Origin: Rhopalosiphum padi
Taxonomy: Eukaryota; Arthropoda; Insecta; Hemiptera; Aphididae
Length of the DNA stretch: 64,000 bases
Assembly (NCBI RefSeq): GCF_020882245.1
Contig: NC_083597.1
Location: forward strand, 14,666,581 to 14,730,580
Direction of reading: 5' to 3'
Below are positions 37,801 to 51,782 of the stretch, piece after piece. The notes beneath the pieces are model-generated. The model saw only the letters and a program-made list of their open reading frames with translations. It did not search any database and was not told where the DNA came from. Both the position numbers and the translations under genes were made by a program. Each line of letters starts with the position of its first letter. The first letter of the stretch is position 1.

Positions 37801-39276
37801 TTTCAAGTTATTTTATTTAACTCAATAAATAATGATAATTTTTGTGTCATTTAATGTCTATAATCTTTAAAAACTATAACTGCCCAATATACCACTTTCC
37901 TGCAAATACGTAGTATTATAGACTTAATAAGTCATGTATCTATTGAAATTATGAAATTTGATTTAATTTCCAAATTGAATATGTATATTTTTCATTAAAT
38001 GTTTCTGTTAAAGTAAATTTGTGTTAAGAACGATATAATAATATTTGTTGTGTATGTTAAATTATTTAGAAATAAATATCGTTGTAAACTTGAAAATTTA
38101 AATTTAATCCAAAACGATATCAGTATCAACTATCTATATAATACTATATTATGCTCAAAACATTAATAGTTATCTAAGTGGACGCAGATGACAAGACGTA
38201 TATATTAATTCATACATATATGTATTATGTGTTGTTGATAGACGTAAAAAAACGTATACGTCCCTCGTAAATTTAAGCGGCTGTCAACGACGGGAATTCA
38301 TCATCTGTTCGAATTTCAATGTGTATAAACATGAAGTTATCATTTATTTTTTACTCTGCAGTATCATAAAATATCGCCACACGTTATAGAGAGGGCAATG
38401 AATAACAATAATGCCTGCAGAAAAAAATATTGTTATTTGATACATATATATTATAGTAGTAGCATCTATTTATACCAAATAGTATAACAAATTAACAACG
38501 CACCGTATGGTTCTTTAATTATAAAATTAATTTCGGTGTACGTTGACATAATATAGGCGCGGTGGTGTACAAAATTCGTAGTGTTGTTTTGCTGCAAGTT
38601 GTATTTAAACGACAGTTTGTAACAGACTATGCTGCGGATTTACTCCCGGTACGACATCTAGGACTTATTTTTTGAAGCTAAAACGTCAGCTTGCTGTATA
38701 CAAATGTTACAAGTGTCATGTATTTATAGTGTTATAAAAGATTTTTTTTTTGGAAGTCAAATACATTTTTTTATAAATAATTAGTATATAATAAGTATTT
38801 ATTTATTTTTTTTGAAACCGACGGTGCCGTGGGAACTGCTTTCGCATTACTTCCACGAAGTACCTATCTATATTTAATAAATGGGAAATTGCTCGTCAAA
38901 TTGACGACGTCAATGTATTATTGATATAAGTATTATTAAATCGTTACTGTATTACTGATATAATCAATAATTTATCAGTCGTGTATTGATAAATAGGCAT
39001 TTTGAAATTATGTAAAGTAAAAATAAAAATTCAAAGTAAAATGCGTCTTTAAAAAAAAAATGTAAGGTCAATATAGTTATATTTATTTTGAAATAAAACA
39101 CTAATGGTAAATATATCTATAGTTAAACTACAGTAACAACTATAATATCTACTATATTATATAAAGTACACAAAGATAAAAATAAACTGCATGTATGATG
39201 CATATTCGCTAGGTGTGACATTGCAATGGCATAACTACATCAGATACCAGTTTTCTGATTAGTATTTACGGTGCAG
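34884..39276. other. AT-rich gene-free stretch
   Basis: No gene was recognised. A 63-codon frame at 36392-36583 (basic N-terminus, then a hydrophobic stretch) is probably chance. Confidence 0.4.
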
Positions 39277-39492
39277 GATGACGACCGCTGTTTTAAGAAA
39301 TGTTTATGGAAACAACGGATCGGAAAATTTGTCTATAATAACCATAATAACGAATTACCTATAAGTAATAAGGGTTTGCCTATAACTGTTCAAGCTTACA
39401 TCATTAACAGAATAAACTCAAATTCAACATTATCAATCGGATCTTATAGAAAGAAAAATACTTTAATTCAGACTATGAAATTAAAAATATAG
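39277..39492 (+). other. Exon-like open segment with a C-x3-C motif
   Basis: ATTTACGGTGCAG is a plausible acceptor in front of a 71-codon frame starting DDDRCFKKCLWKQRIGKF and ending in TAG. The frame has no ATG, so it could only be an internal or terminal exon. C-x3-C after an acidic start recalls the second and third cysteines of insect odorant-binding proteins, but the sequence after residue 20 does not look like that family and no companion exons were found. Function unassigned. Confidence 0.18.
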
Positions 39493-40140
39493 ATAGTTGT
39501 TTTAAGAGATGATAGATACCATATGGTTTATTGAACAGCTATAACAATTGAAAAAATTGGATGATGTAATACTTACATTAAAAAAAAATTATTTAGATGT
39601 AGGTAAGTATTACTAAATATTTATTGAAGCTGAAAGTATACAAAAACGAATTATTCAAGATAATAATATCCATATTATGTATTATGATGATATACCTAAT
39701 TATATTATTATATTATAGCTCTAGAATTCAGGGTATATATACAGCTATACATTACCCCTGTATAGTGATTTCTACCTATATATATATGGCACTCCGGAAA
39801 AATATAATGTTGTATATAGTTCTATTATATTTCAAATATTATGTAAGTTGTACCTAACCTTCGACGTGGAAATCTCGTGTTTACCCGAAGTTAACGGAGG
39901 TGAAAAATGTGTCCATATATATGACATTAGTCTCGGTTGTTTTACGAGATGTGTCTATTGTTAACTAGATTAGTTTGGGGGGATGGGAGGGGGATGCCCT
40001 AATAGCGCAGCACTATACACGTATAACAATATTATATATATATATATGTGTATACACATATATAGCGCCTAAGTCCACGCACATCATACATAATATAATA
40101 TTTATTATTATATATATAAACGTACATAATAATATAATAT
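39493..40140. other. AT-rich gene-free stretch
   Basis: Nothing recognised; TA-rich runs only. Confidence 0.35.
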
Positions 40141-40220
40141 GATATATAATACGTTCGCGGTGCGTTCAAGTCTATTCCGTCGATTTCACGGTGATGTCCA
40201 TTGTGTATTACCCCCGCGCT

Positions 40221-40241
40221 ACGACGACGACGACGACGACG
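40221..40241. repeat. (ACG)7 trinucleotide repeat
   Basis: Seven ACG units in a CpG-rich islet (40.14-40.70 kb). A related GTC repeat is at 40541-40556. Confidence 0.9.
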
Positions 40242-43200
40242 TTGCACATGTTTTCTTCGAGGAGTAAACCTATATATATACGTCTATATGTATTATTATA
40301 ATGATAAAATAGTATCATAATAATAATAGTTTTAAATTACTCCACGTTGCTGTATAGTATCAAGGACGTTGTTATTAGTTAATTTCAAAGAAAAAAGAAA
40401 AACGAAAAATGATTTACCGGGTGCCGTCGTCGTGTGTATTATATATGTATATGTAATATGCTGCCGCTGCTGTTGCTACGGTGGCGGTGTCTGTGGACAC
40501 GTGTTAAACGTTGTACCGTGGGCATTGGACAGCCGATATGGTCGTCGTCGTCGTCGAGTCGACGTTGTATTATGTATTATATTTGGTCGTCGTGTGGTGC
40601 GTAACGCCTAATTAGACGACGTTCGTTTAGAGAAAATATAATCGTGTATCCGTCATCGTCGTGCCCTTTTCCCGCGCGCGCATGAAACATAATATTACAT
40701 AATATACACGTGAATAATAATGATATATTATATATTATACATAATAGGTACCCACGCGGGACCTGCCGTTTTGCCGCGTCTTTACCACCCGATCGTCATT
40801 TTAACGAACCTAAAACCGTGATTATAAATCATATTTTTTGTTCAAAATTTTCTCGTATGTTGGGTTCTTACATTGCATATAATTATCGAAAATATTATCG
40901 CATTATGTCAAATATCTTGTGTATCAAATACGGTGGTCCCTTTAGGACGACGATGGTCTCTGATAAGTGCTTACAACCACGCAGTCTAATACCTACCGCT
41001 GCTTTCTCACGCAGTCCATAATAATACATGCGTATACAATTTAAAATAATTAAACTACACTGAATTCCGTAGCGTGCCTATATATAAGATGCTCAATGAT
41101 TACATTTTTTGAGCGAAATATTAACGGATTGTTTACCGTGATGAAAAAACGTTTATAGAAAATAATAAACATGCATATTGCATTATACTGTCCAATATCG
41201 CAAGCAGTACGGATAGCGGTTTCATTCACGATTATGATGTGACTTTTCTTGGCTGAATAAAAGTCCACGATAGCGGAAGAGGGTTGTAGAATATACATCA
41301 TAATTACACTCGGGTCGTTATTCGAGAAGAACCGCAGGAGTAAACTGATTGGGTCTCATCACTTGTTTACATGTTTTTAATGAACTCTGACCGGATGTAT
41401 ATTGTATAGTATAATAATATAGTATTTTAAACACGTTGAAAGTCGTGAAAAAGAACGATACTACTATATACTATATAATGTCCGCTATATTATAGAGGTA
41501 CATTATTATTAAGTCGACCCATTTTTTGTTTAATTTTCGGTCACTTTGAACTTGTACATTACGTCACCATCAATACAATAGCCTGTGTTTAGTTTGAAAT
41601 TCTGTATAACTATATATATATATATATACATAATACCACAGGGACCTTATCGGACGTGAAAAGCAGCAAAACACGTTGTATAAAGCTATGTATAGTAACT
41701 ACCCCGTGCACAAATATACTTAGCTGGTAAATAATATATATGTGTGTGTGTAGTTTAGGTCCAAGTGCCATCAGTTCAGTTATATTAAGCTCCAACAAAA
41801 TGGCGGCGGCGGCCGGCTAATTCAATTCCCTTGCCCTTTCACCGTTAATTGCCATTACATACTCTAAACAATAATAATAAACTCGTAAATATATATATAT
41901 ATATACTCGTAATAGATTCTCTTATACCCTACACACAAACCCACAATTACTACCATTTCGTTAACACACACACATACACATATATTTGGTTCTTTATTTT
42001 CGTTCGGTTCACAAATAATATACTGTACATACATACATATCATATATATATATATATTACATTATTACAAGCGAAGTGCGAACACATATTTAAGTAGGTA
42101 CGTTCGTTCCGCATATTATAAAGCAACCATTATAAATATGTATATAGGTATTATCACTATAAGTCTATAACGATAAAATTGGTATACATTTACGAGAAAG
42201 GTCTGCAGGGCGATTCTATAATAAACGTGTTAAATTTTATTGGTATAAAGACAAGAGTATAATATAGTTTATAGTATATTTATAGTAGACAAAAGCTTAT
42301 TATGGCTTACTCGATGTGTTTTGCGTTGGAATTATTTTTCTGCATGTGTAATGTGATTTTTATTGTGAGTGCGGAGTGCAAAAGTATTATAATTCTAAAC
42401 CAAAATATAAAATACACACTGTGGTATACTTTTAAGGATAAATTCAAATAATATACATATTATTATTGTTGGGATGAAATACAACATATAGGTGTAGTCG
42501 TGTAGGATACGATAAAAAAAAATAATACTATGTACTATATAATACAATATTGTGCCTGCTGCGCTTTGAAATAATATATAGCAGTATATGCTAATATTAT
42601 TTTGTACTATTTTTTTTTTGAATTAATTAATTTATCCATTGTATTTAAACGAGTATTAACCCTTTTTAAATTGTCGATACTATATATATATACAAATTAA
42701 TTATTTTCAACATAAAACAATAAGATGATACAATAATTATATGCAACACATAATAAATTATTTTATTAAGATAATAAGACATTTCAAGCTTGCGCTATCT
42801 GTATCTAAGAATGATATTATAGGCTATGTATACAATTTTTTTATTCTAACTATGATGACAAAGAAGATTAATATTAAATTAAGATGTGAGTGGTATCTAT
42901 AACTAAATAATTATTAAATTTAGTAGTTTAATATTATAGGTTGTAAGTTAAATTTGTAACTGTGTTATTAATTAATTACCTAAGTTCTGAAGACTTTCTC
43001 GTATTAAGCAGCGTTTAAGTGGTTCACCACCATGATCCAATATTTATATGATAGTTTGTTGAACCTCTTGATTAGCTACCTAATGAATGGACTTAAAGAA
43101 GCTATCAGTCAAATTTTCAATGTTCTCTTATAGTTTTGGAATTTTGAGGTCTTTATGTATGTTTATAGGTTACTTACAAACCACGAATTATTGTTAAGAC

Positions 43201-46200
43201 TATATTTTGAAATATTATTGCAATTTATTTAAGCGAGTTTGTGTTCAAATAGTTGGTGGGATTTCGATCGGCTTGAATTGTGTGTCTATACATACATTTA
43301 CCAACCGGATGCCTGAGAATATTCGATTATACGTTTAGATTATAGATCTCAGCTACAGTTTTGTCGGTTGAAAATGTGAGCGGCAGTAATTCGACCTATA
43401 AATATATATAATATATATTATATACTCGCATTAGGCGGAATGACCGTAAGATTTATAATCTCGCACCGTCGACGGGAGATGGCAATGGTGACTTCAGAGA
43501 GCTCGGGAAAATAAAAGAATTGTATATTGCAACGGTATATAGTTGCGTTCGTTGGTGTCGGAAAATTATGAATTAAAATAGAAAACCAGTATACGCACAG
43601 AAGGATCAATTAAAATGTCGTTAAGCATAAATATACGCGTATAAAAAAAAACTACGGTTGTTGCTGGGCGGAGGTGAAGGAGTTTAATAATTTTGATGCG
43701 GTGGTCCGTCGTGTATAGACACAGTCGCGCGGTAATAATTAATCATTGCGCGTTTTGTTTTTACGTTAGACAATTACGTACACGGCGATGATCATTTTGG
43801 CTACCGATCGTGTGCGTCAGTCAGTGCAGCGTCGGCGGTCATCATCATCCGCCACACACAATTGACCTTTTACGAATATCGGTACATATAGGTAAGACAG
43901 GTAGGACAGGTATATGATGATGTCGGGTGCGCTTTTTCATACCTCATACAACGCGTTTCCGGTGGTATCTCACAGATGGGCTATACCGCCCGTAATCAGT
44001 CTTGTATATATGTATGGGTGCTCGGCTGTGGAATTTCAAGTCGGTACAAAGTAAAATTGATAGTTGAAAAATAATAAAATCAAAGCCACCGCCCATATAC
44101 ATGTACTTATACGTTGCAATACTATAGGTACAACTGTACTATGGCAATAGCAGTACGCTAGTTTTACCTATACTATATGTGTAGGTGTTTAGGCTATTGT
44201 ATTTCGTATTTGTCGTCCATTTGTACAAATATCCATGTACAATTAACTATATATAATCACTAAAATTAAACTATTGTATCGAGTACCTATTGATGGTTAT
44301 ATTTTTTTTATAATTCGTAACTGGCACAATTTGAGTTACCGCCTATACTTAGGTATAAATGGAAATAAAAATAAAACATGTTTTTATTTAATTAAAAACG
44401 TGAACTAATTTTGTCTAGAGTAATATCGCGAAGCAAACAATATACAATGTTATATAGTTTCAGAAATAATTTTATTACATGTATCAGAAACAAAAAACGA
44501 ATAAATAAATACCTAACAATCACTATCTATAAGTTTAAACTGCAGACAAAATATAATATCTAAAATATTGTACTTTGCTTGAAAATTGTCGAAATGAAAA
44601 TTAAATATCACAATCTGATAATATTCCTTTCTCTTTAAAACGTAATTAGATTATTATAGAAAAGGATAATATTTTTTAACGAGCTCTGTTAAATTTAGTT
44701 TGTGTAGTTAAAATAGGTATCTGCCCCGCTAATTATTTCACAATCGTAATACTCTATTGGTATACATGTAATGAAACATTTTGTAAAGAAAAAAACAATT
44801 TCATCAACATGACATTATTAATTAGCTACAAAGAAAGAGGTCATAATGAAATTGAATTAAGAACTAACGAAACCCTGCGGTTGGAGTATCGGATATCGTG
44901 CAATCGTGTACAATAATATTACAATATGATAAAATATATTAGTAACTGACAAAAGAAATAATATTATGCCATGTCCAAAGGCAACGAGCTCTATTTTTAT
45001 AATTAATAAATCGTCTAATCAATTCGATGGATAATAATAATTAATAATATAATATACAGTACCTAATAAGCATAATAATTGTATTATTATTGTTTTATTT
45101 AAAAAATAACATACCTATATTATTTTCTACGTGAACATTTTCTAAAATCATTTAACGTTCATTTTTTAAGTTTTTGAGAATAGGATAAATTTGTCCATTG
45201 TCTCTTAAATAATGATAATACTTCTACATGCTTTGCACTTTCAGTAGGTAGCATGATATTGTTTTTAGTTATGAGTTTAAAATTTACATATATTTTTATT
45301 AAAATGTACTATCTTTATGGGTATTGTATGCGTTTAAAATTAATTAAAACTATTAATATTATGCTATTATAGTTGAAAAAAACAACGATTAAACAACAAA
45401 AGTGTATTGTTTAAATATAAATAAATACAATTTTTAAAAATTGAAACATTATATTGTTCCATGTGTATAACATACAATTTTTATATTATTTTATCATAGT
45501 ATAATATTAAGGTCTATAGTCGTCTACCTATAGTTAAGAGAATATTTAAAAATAATAATACAAAGCACATATTGTTTATTAAAAATAATTACATATTGTC
45601 TAAATGCGAATTTGTAGGTTTTAAATAAAAGTTTATAGTAATTAACTAATATTATTATTAGATTTAATAAATACAAGTAGGCATTTTAAAGTTATAAGAA
45701 TTAAAAAAAATATAGGTATATATTGTTTATTTATTGAGTTCGGAAGCTATTTAATATTGATTTAAGTAATATAATTATTTGATTCGTCATTGTTATTAAA
45801 ATATTATAATAAAATAAAGTTAAAATTAGTTTAATATCAAGTGTACCATATTATAGATCACGTGAAATTAAAATGTACGAGTATAAAAAAAGTGATACAA
45901 AGACCTCCAAATTAAAATTAAAAATCAAGACTACATAATTAAGTACCCTGGCCGAGTTCACTATCAACAGGTTAACTTTTCTATTCGATTAAGATAGGTA
46001 CATACTTACACCATTCCAACTAAATGTAGACATGTAGTCGTTCCACACGATATTATTAGTTAATTTTCTTACATAATTATCTGCCCTAATTATTATTATA
46101 GTAATAAATACTAAGTTGCCTTGTATCTTATATGAGTAATATTTATCGATTTATTATTATTATTATGTTTACCATGTTATTAATATTTAAACTGAATTTT

Positions 46201-48461
46201 CATAATAATGTCCATATACTATAGGTCTATAGAGATGAAGTCGTATATGGAATATGGATAGGAAGTAAACAAAATAAACAAAATAAACAAATAATAATAA
46301 ATGTAATATATAATATTATAATACAATTACAAAATGATGGATTGATATCGGTTTAATATTGTACTTAATTTTAATTCAGTTTCATTAATAATATTAGGTA
46401 AAATTCGCAATTTAGTGGCCTAACAAGCTAGTTAATATTTATTTAGTTTTTGGATCTTTCCTTTATTATTTATTCTCGAATAACACTACGACATACATTA
46501 AATTTTGATGGTTTTCGAAAATATTCTGAATCCTTATGAAGTGGCCCTCAAAAAATATTAATTGGTGATCCCTTAGATCCCTGCACATGATGTGTATTAC
46601 GATGTATAATGCGCGACATATCATTATATCGGTATCTAATACAGTAAAGAACGTATAAAATCGTTAAATTTAACGTCAGGTCGTGATTATCATATTTATT
46701 GTGTTTTATATTATATATTATTATAAGTACACGAGCGGCCGCGTAAAAATAAAACGCGAATCATAATAAAGTGATGTGTTAAGGTTTCCGATTCCATTAT
46801 AATATTTTTATCATTCGTCTATTACAATGGGGTCTGTTATTATATTTATTATACAAAAAATATACGCATAATGTATAGTAATACCGCGCCGACAACAACT
46901 CGCGGCGGTTTTAACACGTCATTCGAATATATCAGCACACAAACGTTTATATAATTATTATAATGGAATATAATATGCGACGAGGAATATACTTTTTTTC
47001 CCACTCTTTCTACGCGTGGAATAAATTATATAATATTTAAAGAGTCAAACAGTTTAAATTTTTTTTTTCATTTTAATTACACTATTTCTATTTTATATAG
47101 CAGCGCGTATAAGCGAAGAACATCGCCGGTGAGTGTGCATTATACACATATACAATACAACTATTGGAAGTGTTCCGGTCGGAAATTATTATAAAAAGCG
47201 TCTTCAATAATGCGCCGACATACCCACACCATACCGGACCGTTCACGAAGACGACGCCACGGCTTCTATCCGATCAAAAGAGCCGCACGGTAAACAGTCA
47301 ATTTGGCGGCGGCGATTTTTTTCGTTAAGGGCGCCACGAGGGCACCGCCCCCAAAAATGAAAAAATAGACTCGTTAATTGCGCGCGAGGGGCTATGACGG
47401 TTGTGCTCGCGCGTGTGGATGCGATGATGATGACTTGCACGATCGACACATATATTATACATATTCGAGAAAGGAGATATTATATATTATACGCGTTATA
47501 TATACATACATATGTGTGTGTCGTGTGTGTACGGGAGAGAGAATGAGTGTATATAAAATATTGGTGGCAAAGGGGGTGGAGGTGGTGGTGACTTGGCGAA
47601 AAACGTGGGAATCAAGAAAAAGGGCCGCTCGTGTGTATGTTTTTTATTTTATATAACCAACTTATTACGTTTAATTGAATGTAAAATTTTTCAAAACGTT
47701 TTCTAGATAATATTGTTCAGTAATAATAATAATAGTATAATATTAACCCTCGCGCACCGCCAATCGACCAAACGTGTGCACACGGTTGAAGCGAGGCCAC
47801 GGTATTTATCGTATATAAATAATAAAATATCGTTATGTCGCACGACTGTTGTCCGAATTACCCCGAAATCGTTTTCGTTTTTTGTATACAAGTCGATGCA
47901 TATAATAATGTACAAATAGCGATGTTCCCATAAATTATTTTGAAGACGGATATTTAGATATATATATTAAGATATTATAATATGTATATATAATTAAGTA
48001 TCGTCTGTAGACCAAATTATAAAGTTGTCTTAATAATTGTTTTATATATTTAATGATGTGTAATATAAGAATATTGTCGTAAATATAGGGGAGGAAATGA
48101 ATTAGCTTGATTACACAAACATTTTTGAAGTCTCTTCAATCAAGTCCTTATAAAGTAAGTGCTCAGTAAACGTATTTTATAAAAATGATATTTAGATAGT
48201 GAGATTAAAACTGGAATATATCATGAGTTCAAGACAACCGCAAGACGTCATAATGCTCAAAAAGGGACCCTCCCGTTTTAAACAGTAGGGCTATATCCAT
48301 GCTATAATTATCTTCTGCAGCGAAAACATAATATTCGATTTCAATTTAAAAAACTTCAATCTCTCAAATGTCCCCCTCGTGAAAACAACAATGATTTAAA
48401 TGCTATTGGGGATACGTGATGACCTACCCGCGAATTATTAACATGCGCCGACTTAAATATA
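40242..48461. other. Gene-free region with CpG-rich islets
   Basis: No gene was recognised. Islets at 40.14-40.70, 43.64-43.98 and 47.10-47.66 kb have many CpG and short GC-rich frames but no domain. The 43.8-kb islet contains GCGTCAGTCAGTGCAG, which includes initiator-like TCAGT. The 47.1-kb islet contains CGCCGGTGAGTG, a good splice donor. Between them lie AT-rich segments with TA runs (41612-41628, 41889-41904). Confidence 0.4.
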
Positions 48462-49107
48462 CAGGGTGTCCCACGAAGATCTGACAAATGAAATAACTTT
48501 TGTTCTAATCAATATTTCTAAAAAAATTCTTTTAATTTAATTCATAGACACTTGCGCTACATTTTTAGTATACATTTTTTATTTTTTAATACTGAAAATA
48601 AAAAACTAAAAATTTAATAAAAAAATTTCCAAAATATTCGAAAATAACCAATTTGTGAATCAAATTAAAAAAAAAATTTAAATGGTAAAAACATTTATTT
48701 AAGTCCAGTGGCTGATTTTTTACAATTTTTTTGAAATATCAATATTCTCGTTAAGTAAATTACGATCTAGTTTATGTAAAACAATAAAAAAATAGTTAGA
48801 TTTTAACATGCACCTATTTAAAAATGTTTTTATAAAATATTTTTACAAAAAATTATATTTTTTGAAATTATAATGTTTATAACATAAACTGGATCGTAAT
48901 TTACCTAACGAGAATATTGTAAAAAATCAACCACTGGACTTAAATAAATGTTTTTACCATCTAAATTTTTTTTTAAATCAGATTTACAAATTGGCTATTT
49001 TGAATATTTTTGAAATTTTTTTAACCAATTTTTGTTATTTATTTTTGGTATTAAAATACCAATGGGTTATTTCATTATTTAATTTGTCAGATCTCCGTGG
49101 GACACTG
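48462..49107. mobile_element. 646-bp palindromic (foldback) DNA element with TA target duplication
   Basis: TA flanks both sides. Ends are CAGGGTGTCCCACGAAGATC and the inverse CAGTGTCCCACGGAGATC, both continuing with TGACAAAT and, after a small gap, GAAATAAC. The two halves are inverted copies almost throughout: AAGTCCAGTGGCTGATTTTT against AAAAATCAACCACTGGACTT, and ATTCTCGTTAAGTAAATTAC against GTAATTTACCTAACGAGAAT. There is no transposase. It is probably a Tc1/mariner-related MITE duplicated head to head; the family is not proven. Confidence 0.78.
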
Positions 49108-49132
49108 TATAGGCGTTAATGTTATATATTAT

Positions 49133-49300
49133 ATGCGATTTGTTTTCGTTTTATATTTAATGGCAATTTTTATTGCAGTGTTATACTGTAACGACGTTGC
49201 TGGCAAAACGATTCAAAACGAAATCGGAATCTTAACATTATTATTATTATACACTATGGGTGTAATAATAATATTACGATGTTTTGGTAATTTAATTTAA
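49133..49300 (+). CDS. Hypothetical 55-aa membrane or secreted peptide
   Basis: ATG at 49133, TAA at 49298-49300, starting 26 bp after the palindromic element. The first 19 residues (MRFVFVLYLMAIFIAVLYC) look like a signal peptide. A short polar part (NDVAGKTIQNE) is followed by a second hydrophobic helix (ILTLLLLYTMGVIIIL). No family was recognised. AT-rich DNA readily gives hydrophobic frames, so chance is quite possible. Confidence 0.2.
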   Translation: MRFVFVLYLMAIFIAVLYCNDVAGKTIQNEIGILTLLLLYTMGVIIILRCFGNLI

Positions 49301-51756
49301 CTCGAGGAAGTACTTGACTGGTTTTTACGAAAGAATAATACAACCGTAGAAGTAAGTAGTAGTATAGGTATCAGGTATATACCTACATCATACATGCATA
49401 TTATATTATTATCCCCGGGCTAGGTCATTTTCGCAACTGCCTTCACAATTTGTAGGCTAATTGTTTATTGTATAATAATATATATACAATATTATCGGCG
49501 TTGAATTACTCAACAAAAGATATTATTATTATTATTTATTATCATTGTCGTTATATACATGTGATACGCACACTTGCTGCAGTGCGAATCATTGTAAATT
49601 GACAACCTTAAATATTTCAAGGTTTACTTGACAGTTTTCGGCGTATATATTTATTATATTATGTACAGTTTTTGTTGTATACCTAATATCAACGTGTACA
49701 GGTATAATATTTTCCCCGCAGCACACGGACCCATTATATGTGTTATAACTTATAATAGTATATGGCGTGCTTATTATCCACGCGCGCCAAATCGAGGGAA
49801 CAATTTTCCGCGTCGATTGTTTGTGAACGAAGAAGGCGCGTATATATAAAACATAAGTTATATATTATTATAGGCATATTATGTATAGATTGGAGTTCGA
49901 TCGGTGTGGTTTTCCAATGTCAATACAAATAAACCTTGTCGATTGCTCATCATTATTTTATAGCCTTTAGTTGATATATGCATTTATATCAATTTTGATT
50001 TTTGCAGTTTTTAAATAGACCTTTTTCTTCAAATACTTTTAGTCTACACTGTCTACTGAATTACTTTTTTCTGTAAATTATCACTAAACCGATGAAATAT
50101 TTTTTTAAATGTCGATGCTTTCAATAATTATATCATGAATTTCAATGAACTATTTTCCTTAGTTCGTAAAGTACAATAACTCAAAAATTACTCGTTTGAA
50201 TTTACAGTGGACCCGAAATTTTTTTATATTTTCATCACTATCGCCCGGTTCAAATGATCTAAAACAATAAGGTGGACATTATTTTTCAGTACATCTCCAG
50301 CAAATGGTAACATACAAAAAAGTGTTTGCTAAAAATTATATTGATTACTCGTTTACAATGTTTACATCATAAAGACGTATAAAACTATATTACTTTCTAT
50401 GGTTTCAATCCACTATGCGCTATGTTCGCGGATCGACTTTTCTGTGTTATCTATACAAACCAACCAAGTGTAGCATGTATTTCATACGTATTATCAGGTA
50501 TACTTATATTAATTTTACGGAAGTTAACTTATTTTCAAGGTAATATATAATTAGATTTAACTCTTTATAACAGTTTTTGATCTATCAATATCGCATCAAA
50601 ATATCAAATGGTATTGAATTATTTACCGTCAATAATCTCTGTAAATTACTTCTGGTTTTTTAACAATTTGTCCATCTTGTCATTTGTTTCTTTCACAGAG
50701 ACCACGTGGACGATTCGGCTATCTGCATGCGTGATTCATTGATTGTATACGGTTTTTTTAATACAGCATTTTCACACTCATGCAACTGAAATCGAAATAA
50801 AAATAATTTATTAATTTAATTATATTCCTATCCCTTATGATATAAAAACATATTTTGCTTAGTATATTATTAAGGTGCTAGTCAATTTCTAGACGTAGTT
50901 TGATTCTCATCATCGCTGCGTCTGCTCATTTCTATATAATTATAGGTATGAATTATATAAGGTATTTGCATAATATACGTTAGTATTAATACTATATGGC
51001 ATATGCATCATATAAAACGATTACTTTCTAATTCCACCGCCCTTTTTTCCAATACTAAATTTTTCTCCTTCATATTTTCAAATTTTTCCACGATTGAAAT
51101 TGATTTATGCTTCTGCGTTGTTAGATTTTTCACGCACACTCGCCGGTTTCCTGTATTTTAGTGTGTTAAAGTTTTATTTCAAAATTATGATCATTAAAAT
51201 ATTATACTATTAGCATACAAATTTAAAAACCAAGGTAACTCAAAAGCTATTTGATAACATTTTTATTTAGATATAGGCTTTACAAAATATAGTCTTAAGA
51301 AAAAATGGTGATTATCAAAAATATAAGGTGGTATCGAAATGACATTCTAAAAAAAAATATTGTATTTTAAAATATGCTTTTTAATATTATTGTAATTATA
51401 AATTTAAACAATTATAGTTTTAAGGAGAACATGGAAAAACTGAATGTGACAATATGCTTGCTGTTGGTGAATCAATGAAAAAAGGGGAGCTTTGAATATA
51501 TTGCTGTTGTAGAAGCATGCAGTTTCCTACATAGAGTTGTTGCTGGTAGAAACAAAATTATGAGATATTGGATTTTTGCAGTTTTTGAATGCTAATTTTT
51601 TACGATTCGTTATAATATACATATATGACGCGCTTCATGTTTACAAACACGGTAGGTAATATCATGGGTTTCTAGCGAGTTTATGCTGCAGGACGCGCGT
51701 CTATTTCGGCGTGAAATCGTAGAAACAGCGCAACAATGTGTAAACACTCACTATCT
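49301..51756. other. AT-rich stretch with repeat relics
   Basis: GATTTTTGCAGTTTTT occurs at about 49998 and 51572, and ACAATAACTCAAAAATTACTCG at about 50175 is the core also seen at 18.09 kb, so dispersed non-coding repeats lie here. No gene was recognised. Confidence 0.35.
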
Positions 51757-51782
51757 CACACACACACACACACACACACACA
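51757..51782. repeat. (CA)13 microsatellite
   Basis: Thirteen CA units at the edge of a CpG-rich islet. Confidence 0.95.

Noticed and set aside
40032..40611. Arginine-run and cysteine-rich frames on both strands around 40.0-40.6 kb
   Set aside because: The runs come from ACG and GTC repeats; starts are non-ATG and no domain is present.
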